From NCBI GenBank assembly GCA_947652115.1, contig OX393562.1, positions 12,655,294-12,719,293 on the forward strand: a DNA stretch of 64,000 nucleotides, given 5' to 3'. Numbering within the stretch: the stretch's first letter is position 1; each line of letters opens with the position of its first letter. Source of the stretch: Blastomussa wellsi (taxonomy: Eukaryota > Cnidaria > Anthozoa > Scleractinia > Plerogyridae). The notes under the pieces were generated by a model that saw only the letters and a program-made list of their open reading frames with translations, was not told the DNA's origin and searched no databases. The translations under genes and the position numbers were made by a program. Of this stretch, positions 25,901 through 37,900 are shown piece after piece.

Positions 25901-28900
25901 TGAATTGTTGGTATTTTTAGAATGACTGTGGTGTTCTTGGCGGGAATAGTCACTTTCCTTGTGGTCTTTGCAATATTAGGACAAGATAATCATGATCAAC
26001 TGACAGCAGACAGCTCAATGGATTTCACAGTAAGACAGGAACTTTTGTTAAGTAATATACCAGACATAAATAAAATAAGTCTGGAAAGGAATCGAACAGA
26101 ATTTTATTTTTGCTTGCTGACTGTTCCAAAGTGGTGTGGAAATACTTTGGATCTCATAAGACTTGGAATGGAGAAGCATCTAGGCAAATCAAAGTGTTTG
26201 TACACGAAAATGTAAAACAGGTGATAATCCCCCTTAGCTTCACAATCCTTTTTACCCATTTCATACTATTGAGTCCTTCTCTTTCAAATTTAATATTTAA
26301 CACGTGTATCGTCTTTTCCCTAGTACGACCGGGAGTTGGCTATGAACTTGCTTTATAATCTTGAAATTGAAAACCTAAATTGCCAAAAAAATGGTCCGAA
26401 ATGGAACTTTTGATTTCTTGACTCCTCTGTCACAAATTCAAGTTTGATGAACTTAAATCCATTTTGATCCTTGTAATCCTGTACATCGTCGGGATAATAC
26501 TTTTTCTAGTTTGCTGTTTGCAATTTTTGTCCAGTTTATTTGTTTATTTGTTCGCATTTGACAACATAATTGTGAAATTATGAACGAACACTTTCGATAA
26601 TCAGTCAGGGCACCGTCTCTTTCACGATTTGGTAAATGAACGTGCGGATCGTAAGATGTCTTTTTTTTCTGGCCTAAATTCTGTCGTATTTGTTGTCATC
26701 ATGTAAAATATGACACGTTTCTCGTGTCTTTTTTCTAGGTGATAACCCTTATTTTGACAGGAACAGGCCTGGTGTTTGCTGCAATCTTCCACATTGGGAC
26801 AAAAGAGCCTTCTGATAAACCGGTAAAAAGAAAAGTTGCCATTGTCGTTATAGATTTTGTTGTCAAATAACTTATTTCTTACAGTTTCGGCATATTATGT
26901 ATGATGGTATAAATTGTGTAAACCCGGCCTAGTTGGAAGGAGTTCTCTCTTGCTCTATAAGGCCCAGGTTTGATCGAGCCGAGGACGCGAAGGGACTAGG
27001 CTGATTGAAACACTGTCAGGACTGCTGAAGTAATAGATCGAGATGACGTCCGCTCGTAACGAAAAAACTATGAAAAATAGACACTCGACACTTCATACAT
27101 ATAACACATATTAATAGTGACTTATTATTAGGGTTCTCATTTAGATAAAGTTAGAACATTTCTATAAAGTTATGTTATATTGTGCTTAGTCTTTAAGGAG
27201 GCTATTCTTTCACATAAAATGCGTTTTTTTGTCACAGAGAAAGCTTTCTTCCGAAAGAACTGCAAATGGCGATGAGGTGCTTTCCAATCAAATCCAGGTT
27301 CCACCACACAAGCAGGTAGCAAACGAGAAATTGTCTAACGGGCCAAGGATGGTCAAGAATTCTGACGTGAAAAAGTGTGTGGAAATGCCAAGCGATTCTG
27401 AATCGAATAAAAATGATCATGGATTAAGTAATGAGGAACATTTTCGACACGTAGTAAAGAAAACCAGTGATACAGATAATACACACAACAACAAAGGAAC
27501 GCTAGGAAAAGATTTTGAAACTTTCCCTTTAGCACTCACCAAGTCCGCTGCTTTCGATAATAAAGGATTTGATTGCAATGAAACATCATGTTCTCCGGGT
27601 CAGATTACAGTCCCAAAAGAAGACGTAGCAGACATGGACGACGTTGTGTCAGAGTCACTGGAAAAGAACCGTGGCGTTGAGGTTAATGATGTATCAGAAA
27701 CCTTGAACAATAAAAAACTTTCCGTTTCGTCGTGTGATCCTGAATCTGCTCTTCCATCACCAAGGTCTAAGACAGTAAGAGCCTGGTTAAAAGATCCTCA
27801 TTTGTATAAGGTAACTGAACTTTTCCCCTCTAAATTGTGCTGAGGGATAATCGATTTAATTTACCTTACGACCCTACGTTTAATTTTGTACAATTTAAAT
27901 GTCAATGTTTCCTGTTTTACTTAGGTTGCCATTGTCTTCGCTTGCACAAGCATTTTACAAGATGTTTCTTACTCCTATTTGCCATTGTTTCTCACTGACA
28001 GACTAAATTTCCAAAAGGTAACTATAAAAAAAACTATTGATTTTAACTATTTCGCTTGCGTTCATCATACAAACTTACCAAACAACCAACCGACCCACCA
28101 ACCAAACAACCAATCAACCAACCAACCAACCTGTCCATCAGTCCAACTGTTCACCCATTCAACTTCTGCTCTTTTACAATCGTTCATGTTTTTTCCTTCT
28201 ATTTATTCAGGAAGCCATTGCTTATATGCCACTTGTAGTGTCGATAAGTGCAACCGTTTCCGCAGGAATCTCAAAGAAACTTATCGACAAAATAGGAAGC
28301 AAGGTAATGGCCGTCAAAGTTAAAAGTATTGGACTAGATGAATGATAAAGGTCAATGTTTAGAAGACGGACCGCTTTAGCTAGGTTTGTTTTTAAGGCAC
28401 CTGAGGCCACCAAGGTAATCAAGTGATGCATAAAACCAAAGTTAAATAGCAATCTCAAACATGTACAAGACTACTATTTATCATGAGGGTTCTGACACAA
28501 CTTTGCGCAGCTGGCAGCGAGGATGTGGCGGGGGAACACAAACGCAAACACAAGTAAACAAAAGCGCGTGACCCGCCAAGCGAGCGAATGTGACACAGAA
28601 AATATTCCCTTGTTGAAGAAATGTCTGCACTGGATATATACAAATTTCTGCCAGAATTATTTTCCAATTGAAGAAATATCCGCACAAGTATATACACCAA
28701 AAATGGCTGCCGCAAATTATTCAACCAATGTTTTGCAAACGTTTTACGGACCAATTTCCGAGGAGGTTAGGAGAGCGCATTTTTTTTCTGCAACCAAATT
28801 ATCAGCAACTTTTTTCTTCCACTTTTCCATTGCCACAAGCCAGACCACTTTTTTCTTGCCACAAGCCAGACTACTTTTGCCTTGCCACAAACCACTTTGT

Positions 28901-31900
28901 TTGGCACAAGAGCTGCTTTTTTTTCGAAGGTGGTGCTTTGCCCGACAACAGGGCCTCTCTGCAGGGCACAAAAAACAAACAACAAACAGGTTGCCAAAAT
29001 CCTCCAATTGAACAAATGTGTGTCGGAAGTATACAAAAAATGTCTTCGCAACTGTTCGAACATTTTGGCAACGAAACATCCAACTATACGGCTTTGTTTT
29101 TCTCGAGGCCCGCAGCGCTGGACGGAGAAGAAGCACTTGCCGAAGCTGTCGCGGCAGCAGAAAAGGAAGTTTGTGCCGAACTACAAGAGAAATGGGAAGA
29201 AAAAGCTGCAGAGGAAGCAGAAGCAGCAGGGGAAGCAGAGAAAACCAAACTTGCAGCAGCAGCGGCAAAGATTTTATTCCACCGTGGTGGCAATGGGGCA
29301 ACAAAACAAACCTTCGATAGTATGGGCCTGCGGTGCGAGAAATCTGTTGCGAAATGCGACGTTTCCGAAGTCCCAATGGAAGAGTTGCACCAGGCGCTGC
29401 CGGTTTTCGCAAATCGTCTGGTCGGGGGCTTCGGCTATGATATTGTAGCGCAAGCTGATTGCCCAGGGGTACCCCCCCCCCCCCCTGAGTGACTTGTGGG
29501 TCACGTGACTCATCTGTAGAGCATGTGCTCGAGTAGTGTTGATTAAAAGAGTTTTTAACGCCATGTTTACTGTGAATTCCGGCGTTACATTTGTGGCAGC
29601 GGTGGAAAACCTCAAACTTAACGGATACCTGTGTTCAATGGAGTTATTGCGACCGAATTTCGACGTCTTGTGTGGTTCCGTGTGGAAATTTTGATTGTGT
29701 GTTTGCTCGCGTGGTTTCGCCCGTTTGCAATGGCGGAAAACTCAATCGTGGATTCAGGATTCAAACGTGTGAGTTGTTCGACGCCAGTTAACCCTTTTAA
29801 ACCGGCCAACCCGTTTACACCAGCGTTTGATTCATCAGTGAATTATTTTGGAAGTCCAAGTCGCCGATTTCACTCCGCAAACCCGTTCGCATCCGAGAGC
29901 GATACAGATCATTATTCAGCCGATTTGTTTACACAGCGCCGAAAGTTTAACAAACCTGTTAAAAATCCAGCAGATTATGATGGTAGTCAGTCGCTTCGAG
30001 ATTATTTGAGACACTTTGAGCGTTGCTCAGTTGTCAATGGTTGGAGCAAAGATGAAGCTGCCGTATTTCTGGCCGCAAGCCTTCGCGGCGAAGCTCAAAA
30101 AGTGTTGAATGGCATGTCCGATAGCGACTGTCGAAATTACGCGAAGATTGTTGACAAATTGGAGCTTCGGTTCGGTGTTGAAAAACAGCGCGAGCTGCAT
30201 CAAGCGCGTCTGCATAATCGTCGCCAACAAGAAAACGAAAGTATTCAAGCTCTTGCTGCAGATATCAGGTCTATGTCCAGTCTAGCTTATCAGGATTTAT
30301 CACCTGACACTCAAGAAAGATTTGCCGTTCAGCATTTCATTGATGCTATCAAAGATCAAGAGGACAGGCTTCGCCTACGCAGAGATAAGCCACGCACCAT
30401 GGACGAAGCCTTGTCGCTGGCTTGTGAGCTTGAAGCATTTCGTCTCCTGGATAGTGATTTGCGAAGGAGCTCTTCGAAGGTTCGTTCTATGGATGAAGTT
30501 GGAAGGGAGCCTGATTTGTTTAAAGCTCAGATGGAACTGTTACGTTCTGACCTTCACGCGCAACAACAACGTCAGGAGACTCAGCAAGTTGCTCTCCAGG
30601 AATTAGTTCAGCAAATTCAGCAGCTCTCCCAGTCAATGTCTTTGAACACTTCTGGAAATCAGCAACGCCAACCTTCCTCGCGTTATTCCAACCGAAATGG
30701 TCCATGCTGGGATTGCAAAGAATTTGGCCATTACCGTCGTAACTGCCCAGCACGTAAGTCACAGGAACAAGCCAATTTGGGTTCGGGAAACGCCAACAGG
30801 GTGTCGCCCACGGGCCAGGGGGATACCTGAATGAGAGTGATATTGGCCCTACAACTGGACATGACGTGAACAATGCTGTTCAACAGCCATCACAGCAGGA
30901 ACTAACTTCTTCTGATGTGCTCATGGAAAGGTCACAAGTTAGTAATAAATTAAGAGGTCTTTATTTGCCTGGTTTTGTTGGAGGAACTCGGGTTATGTGG
31001 TTGATAGACACTGGTGCTGCTCGTTCAATTTTGTCGTTTAAGATTTATGATTCCTTACCTGCCAGTGCCAAGTTCAGTTTGAGTACAGCCAATTCTGCCA
31101 TTGCTCTTGCTGATGGTCAGCAAGCAAAAACACATGGACTGGGGCATGTTGTTGTGCGCCTGGGTACTAAAGAGTTTGAAATGCATGTGATTGTGGCTGA
31201 GGTGGAGGATGAGGGCATTTTGGGTATGGACTTTCTGTCACAAGTCGATTCAAGTATTGACATTGTAAAGAACCAAGTGTCAATTAATGGAGAAGTGTTT
31301 GATTGTTGTGATTTCAAGAACCAGCCCCTTAGTTCCAGATGCATGGTACGACGTTCAACATTAATTGAACCTTATACCGAAGTCATCGTTCCAGTCACTG
31401 TCCAGAAGCGTTTTGCGACCTTAGATCCAAAGGCATCTCAATTAGGCATGCGATTGTTAGAGCCTTGCCTTAACTCACATTTGCAACAAAAGGGCCTTCA
31501 TGTTGCAAGGACTCTGGTGGATGTTAAAGAGGACCGAGTGGTACCCTTGCGTGTTTTCAATGTTTCTGACAATGTTTTCAACTTGGCTGCTGAGACTGTG
31601 GTTGCCCTAGCTAAGCCAGTTATTGATGTCGCTTCACTGGAACCTTACGAGGAGAATGAGAGTGTTGTTGGCCAAGCTAGAGTAATGAATCAGTGTGTTT
31701 CAGGAGAAACAATTGAAAGGACCCTACCAGAGCCGTTACAGGAACTTCTTGAGAACAGTACTGATTTGACTGACAGTGAAACTGCAAGACTGAAGGAGTT
31801 GCTGTATGATTACCAACATGTCTTCTCCCTTACAGAAGGAGACCTGGGTAACACACAAATGGCCAAGCACCGAATTGAAACAGGCAATGTACCTCCAATC

Positions 31901-34900
31901 AGGCAACAACCCCGGCGCACCTCTCCATGGAAACATGACGAAATAGAACGGCAGGTAGCAGACCTCCTGCATCAAGGGTGACAGAATCGTCAAGCCCTTG
32001 GTCATCCCCAGTTGTCTTAGTGACTAAAAAGGACGGAAGCCAGAGGCTGTGCATTGACTATCGTCAGTTGAATGCAGTAACTGTTAAAGATGCCTTTCCT
32101 TTGCCACGAGTTGATGATTCACTCTCTGCTTTAAGCGGTTCAAGATGGTTTTCCACGCTGGATCTTGCCTCTGGTTACTGGCAGGTGGCTATGGATGCAA
32201 GTACCAAGGAAAAAGCAGCCTTTGTTACTTCTAGTGGCTTGTATGAATGGAATGTCATGCCTTTCGGGCTCTGCAATGCGCCAAGTACATTTGCCAGATT
32301 GATGGAACTTGTCTTAAAGGGTCTTCATTGGAAAATTTGCTTGATCTACCTTCATGATGTGATCGTCATGGCGCCCACGTTTGAAGAACAGTTGGAGCGG
32401 CTGAAGCAGGTGTTTGAGCGACTTGCCCATGCAGGACTGAAGCTTAAGCCGAAGAAGTGTTATCTCTTTCAGAAAAGAGTTTCGTATCTTGGACACGTGG
32501 TCACAGAAGAAGGCATCACTGCAGACCCTGTAAAGGTGGAACAAGTTCGCGCATGGCCTGTTCCAGAAAACAGCACGGAGGTCAAAAGCTTCCTCGGACT
32601 TGCCTCTTATTATCGCAGGTTCATTCCTGATTTCTCAACTGTAGCTCAACCACTGTAAGAGCTAACCGAAGCAAACACCGAATTTGTTTGGACAGGGCAA
32701 TGTCAACAGGCTTTCGACAGCCTAAAGGGGTTACTTACCTCCGCAAGAGTCTTGGCCTATCCGACCAGGGAGGGAAAGTTTGTACTGGATACTGATGCGT
32801 CAGACCATGGAATCGGTGCAGTGTTGTCACAGCTTCAGGACGGGGTGGAAAGACCTATTGCATTTGCAAGTCGAACATTGTCTAAGTCAGAAAGGAACTA
32901 TTGTGTTACTCGTCGTGAACTTTTGGCAATTGTTGAGTTTGTCAAGCAGCACCGGCATTACCTGCAAGGTGCCAGATTCTGTATTCGAACTGATCATGCC
33001 CCCTTGCGCTCTGTCATTAATGCCAAGGATCCAGAAGGACAGCTGGCGCGTTGGATTGAATTCTTAAGTACTTTTGACTTTGAGATGCAGTATCGTGCCG
33101 GACAACGACACCAGAATGCTGATGCACTTTCTCGTCGACCCTGCGATGACCGTTGCAAGTGGTGTCGGGGTTGGAAATCTCAGAAACAAGTGTCATTTGT
33201 TCATGTGGGTGTCCAGACCGAGGCGCAGGCTCCTAACCGGGACAGTGAGCAACCTGATAGTCGTGGAGGACCGGCAGGTGATCGTTGTGCCACAGTTAAG
33301 TTAGAACCAACATGGACTTCTACCTTTTTGAGGGAACAGCAGGTGGCAGATTCTGATCTCAAGGTCATCATTGGATGGAAGGAAGCTGGTGAAAGAAAAC
33401 CTTCGTGGGAAGAAGTTTCCCGTCAGAGCCGTGCCGTTAAGGCCTTGTGGTCACAGTGGGACCGGCTCGCCTTCAGAAATGGTGTACTTTGTCGCAAATG
33501 GGAAAGTGATATGGGAGATCAGACAACAGATCAGATTGTACTTCCGGAAAATCTTCGACAGACTGCCTTTGAAGCCCATCATAGTCTCCACAACAGCGAG
33601 TCATCCTGGTCTAAAGAAGACCTTAAGTGCTCTTCAGTCTCGTTATTATTGGCCAGGACTTACATCAGCAGTTCACAGATTGGTCGCCAGGTGTCACGTC
33701 TGCGGATCAAAGAAAACATGGGGAAAGAAACGTCGTTCTCCCTTAAAACAGTACATGGTAGGTGCTCCTATGGAACGAATCGCAATTGACATTCTTGGTC
33801 CTTTGCCAGAAACTCCACGAAAGAACAAGTTTATTCTGGTGGTTAGTGATTATTTCACTAAATGGACTGAGAGCTACCCATTACCCAATCAAGAGGCCAC
33901 TACTGTTGCTGAGAAGTTAGTGAACGAGTTCATTTGCCGTTTCGGTGTACCCCGTGAACTTCACAGCGACCAAGGAAGAAACTTTGAATCAAAGGTGTTT
34001 GCTGAAATTTGCAAGTTCTTAGACATCGAGAAGACTCGCACTACTCCACTGCACCCCCAGTCTGACGGACAAGTTGAACGTTTCAACAGGACACTCGTCG
34101 AAATGCTGCGTGGAAAGATTAAGGAAGACCAAAAAGACTGGGATCTTCAGCTTCCAACGTGCATGATGGCATATCGAAGCGCTGTTCATGAGTCGACAGG
34201 TGCTTCACCTAATCTCTTTATGCTGGGTAGAGAAGTGGAAGTTCCTTTGGATGTCATTACTGAAACACCTCCTGATGCACCGTCCCTCAAGACAGATTAT
34301 GCCCAAGCAGTTCAAAAGAGATTGGCCAGTGCACATGATTTGGCAAGACGCCATTTAAACAAGGCAGCCACACGCCAGAAGCGGAACTACGATAAACGGC
34401 TAGCTGGAAGGCCATTCGCTGTTGGAGATTCGGTTTGGTTGCACCATGTTCGGAGAAAGAAGGGGCGAAATCCAAAACTGGACTGCCCGTGGCACGGACC
34501 ATATCTGGTTGTATCTGTGCTATCAGATGTGACGTATAGAATCCAGAAAAGTCAAAGAGCGAAGCCTAAAGTGATCCATGCAGATCGTCTAAAGCCGTAC
34601 CTTGGACCTGCACTGAAGAGTTGGATTGTAGAGAAGGAAGGGGCTGTTGTGCCTGTTCAATCCCAAGTTGTAGGAGCTGGAGAAGTTGGGCCTGTTAGTG
34701 GCTCTGTCCAGGCTGTACCCGGGGATGGCACGTCGGATGGCAGCGATGCCATGGAGTCCCTGAATCCTGTTTTGTGCAGCAATCCTGAGGCGACGACAAT
34801 GGCAGAGGATCCTGATTCTGATGAAGAGAGCTGTGGTAGCGATTCTGTTGTAGAGACACTGCCTCAGACCCAGCAGCTACAACAGGTGACAGATCATCGT

Positions 34901-37900
34901 GCGAGACTAAGAATTGTGATGTTGCTTCATGTGGACAACCTTTGCAGGCTGTACAGAGCCGTTATGGGAGACAGCGAAGACCACCCAACCGTTACGGTGA
35001 TTGGGTGTAACTGAACAGTTGTGAACTTTCAGAGATTTCCTAAGTTTTTATCAATGAAGTTTTGTTTCAAGCGATTGCTGAGGCTGTTTATGAAATGAAC
35101 TGGACAGACTTTCTTAGCTGTAACCGTTGTTCTTTGTTCATGTTTTAATTTAGTTATTGAGATTGTTACACTGGGGACAGTGCTCATAAAGGGGGGAGTA
35201 GTGTAGCGCAAGCTGATTGCCCAGGGGTACCCCCCTGAGTGACTTGTGGGTCACGTGACTCATCTGTAGAGCATGTGCTCGAGTAGTGTTGATTAAAAGA
35301 GTTTTTAACGCCATGTTTACTGTGAATTCCGGCGTTACAATATCTACAGTATCGACTACACACAAGACTTTTCGGGCACTTTGGATCGCAAAGCTCTTGT
35401 GGCCAACCTTGGATTCGAAACGGCAGGGAGTTTTTCGGCCGCAATGGGAGAAAATAGCCCCCGGCTCCTGGACAACACCGCCAGCGTCGGGGAGCACTGC
35501 TGCACCTGGCTCGAGACCACACAACAACAAGAAAAGTACACAACCACCCGAAACAAGATCTACAACAAAGTCGTTTCGAATTTCGAGGCAGGAGAAATCC
35601 GCGAGCCTGTTGGCGGGCACCTGGCAGAATACGCCGACTGCCCCAACCAGCGGCTCCGCCAAACATTCTTCCACCCAGACGTACAAGCCCGAGGTTGTAC
35701 TCGAATCGAAACCACTTTGTACGGCCTCCCACTCGACGAACTATCGAACGAGAAAGCTTCCACCTGCATCGCGGGTTTCTGTCGACGACGAACAACAAGC
35801 TCTCTTTGTGGTCCAACCGCCCAGCAAGCAGTGGCAAAACCTAGCCGCCACCCTAGACAGGTGCCTTGTTCTCGCGGACAGACCACAAGGCCACATCTTC
35901 GTCGCGTGGGGCGGCCACACAATAACAGGCCGGATCTTTGGAGTCCACGTGCGCCCCACCCCAGCGAATGTCGAGGACCCAAACAAGTGGGAAAAAGCAG
36001 TGCAGTGGGCAGCAGGGGACTTCGGCTTCCGGTCTTGCCCGATTTTCCGGGTCGACATTCTGGCCGCCGACGACGAAGGGGTGGAGCTCGGACCGCTCCG
36101 CTGCTACCGGAAAGACGAAAACACCCACACCATCTTCGCAGCGAGCAAAAAACCGACGCAGCTCCACCCAAACGGAGGCAACCTACCAACACTTCTCCCC
36201 CCAACAGACAAGATCGTGTGGGAATGGCGGACCAAAAAATGCCATGCCATCGGCAAAGATTATTCGAAATACGAACTACAAGAAATGCCAGAAATCGCCC
36301 AACAGCGACAAATATCTGTGCTTTCCACAAGAAACCGAGAGAAAGTTCTCGAGGAGCTTCGGTACGCCCGCACAGCCGAGGAGTGCAAACGAGCCCACTG
36401 GGAAAGAGAAGAAAATCGGCACAAAAAAGAGGAAGAAAAAGCAAAGATTCGCCAAGCGGAAATAGAGGCCCTTCGTTTCTACGCCGAGACAAAGAAAAAA
36501 TAGAAACAAAAAGCCGGGAGACCCGCGAAAAAATCTTCGACGCTCTTGCGAAGAACACAAAAAAGTCTCGGAGCTGACCGCAAACAAAAAATGAAAAGTT
36601 CTTGGTTTCCGCGCGAAAGAAGAGTTGGGTTGCCTTGCAGGAACCAAGTTCTTCGGGGTGTGTTTCTGTTTGGGCGACAAAAGGTCTGCGAAAAGTCCTC
36701 TACGAATGCGCGGCCTTCTTCCGCAAGCAGGAAGACAATTTTGGTCGGAAACTTTTCTGGCTTGTGGCTTTCGACGGTGTCGACAAGCTTGGAGGGTTGG
36801 TGTTGCAAATCGAACCCCCGAAAACCTTCCAGTCCAACGAGGGCAAAAAAAATCGTGTGGAACCGAATACAAGTTCTAGAAGCCCCAGACTCTGGTCGTC
36901 TCCCAATCTTGCGGGTTCTTGGGGCGAAATGCGAAGAATACGACAAACTTTGCGCAGATCTCGCTAAAACTAATTTTTCCGAAGTTTCTGCGACAGCTGG
37001 CAGGAGAGTACATAGCCAAACGTTTCGCAGCGACAACCTTCCAAAACTCTCCGCGGACCATTCTCTTCCTGCTCCCGCTCAGCGAAGACGGAAAACCGAA
37101 AACAGACGAAGAAACCCCAACGCACGGGTACTTCCTGGAAAGGGAGATCGAGGCAATGGGAGGCCTCCACGCGCTAGAAAAAAGAAAAACCCCATTGCAT
37201 TGCCGGCTTGGGGAGGAGAAAACGACACCGAGCAAGAAAAAAAGCCGCCGTGTTGCCCTGGCGTAGACCGGACAAACGATATCGCAACAACCAATCCACC
37301 TTTGGTGCAAAAAACAAAACTCCCCCGGCAAGCAAATTCAAAAAGCTCTCCCAGTCCTCAGTCCAACCATTTTTCTGCAGTCTCTGCATCGATATGTCCG
37401 ACAATGTTGGCCGGATTGTCTTCCATCGAGATGCAGAACTTGCCAAGAGCTCTCCAATCCTTCCAGCAGACTTTGTCTTCTTGCTGCTCGTACTCTTTCT
37501 TTCGGGTATGGAATTGGTGGAAAGGAAAATGCGGCACACAGCCAGGTGGTACAACCACAAGATCCATTGTTTTCTTTGTATATTGCATTGCATGTTTCCA
37601 ATTGCACGTTGCTGTTGCAGGTTTTGCATCCGCGGTTTCTGCTGTTGCAGACCTTGCAGCTGCTGTTTCGGTTGGTTTGGAGGTTTTTCCATCGAAAACG
37701 CCTGCTTCTCTCCATATTCTGTACATCCTTGTTGTGCCAATACCGAATTTCTTTTGTATCTCCCTGGGTGATAGTTTTCTTCTTGCGGCGACAATTTTTC
37801 GAATTTCTTCGGAGGAAAGCACTTTTGCAGGCGGCATTGCAGATATTTTTTGCAGATATTTTTTTTGGCACCGCCTGGTGTATCTGTGTATTGTTGTATA

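Larger units (their letters stand above)
29444..35339 (+). mobile_element. young Ty3/gypsy element nested in the palindrome
   Basis: Short LTRs (29444-29589 and 35202-35339) start TGTAGCGCAA and end GGCGTTACA. They are identical apart from the length of a C-run. The 4-bp target duplication ATAT is at 29440-29443 and 35340-35343; the uninterrupted right arm shows the original site. A primer-site candidate TGGCAGCGGTGG is at 29594 and a purine tract AAAGGGGGGAGTAG lies just before 35202. Internal order is gag, protease, RT, RNase H, integrase. Confidence 0.95.
29015..37266 (+). pseudogene. gene A, left arm copy (Rep_trans-like replication protein?), interrupted
   Basis: Starts at an ATG at 29015 or 29040. 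Residues about 30-80 are an Ala/Glu-rich coiled coil. Coding is split by the gypsy insertion (29444-35339) and resumes at 35340 with [11 protein letters not shown], then [11 protein letters not shown], then [12 protein letters not shown]. This strand/KIYNK/RIE series resembles Rep_trans (rolling-circle initiator) domains. Near 35770 the reading passes to a second frame ([33 protein letters not shown]), then a long charged helix (36300-36500). Loss of one A in an A-run makes a stop at 36503; the ancestral stop lies at 37266. Assignment by motif only; no homology search was possible. Confidence 0.5.

Noticed and set aside
26930..26990. Possible second tRNA-SINE head (GGCCTAGTTGG, then GGTTTGATCGAG)
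   Set aside because: The B box is poor, and no body or tail can be defined.
28076..28345. ORFs over intron 5 with Asn/Gln/Pro/Thr repeats
   Set aside because: They are translations of the CCAA microsatellite and of intron sequence running into exon 6.
28831..28900. CRISPR-like spaced repeats
   Set aside because: The units are only 26 bp, nearly continuous and without unique spacers; the context is eukaryotic.
28668..29014. Upstream extension of gene A in the left arm (Phe/Ser/Leu-rich residues)
   Set aside because: It covers the 26-bp direct repeats and has repeat-derived composition; translation probably starts at 29015 or 29040.
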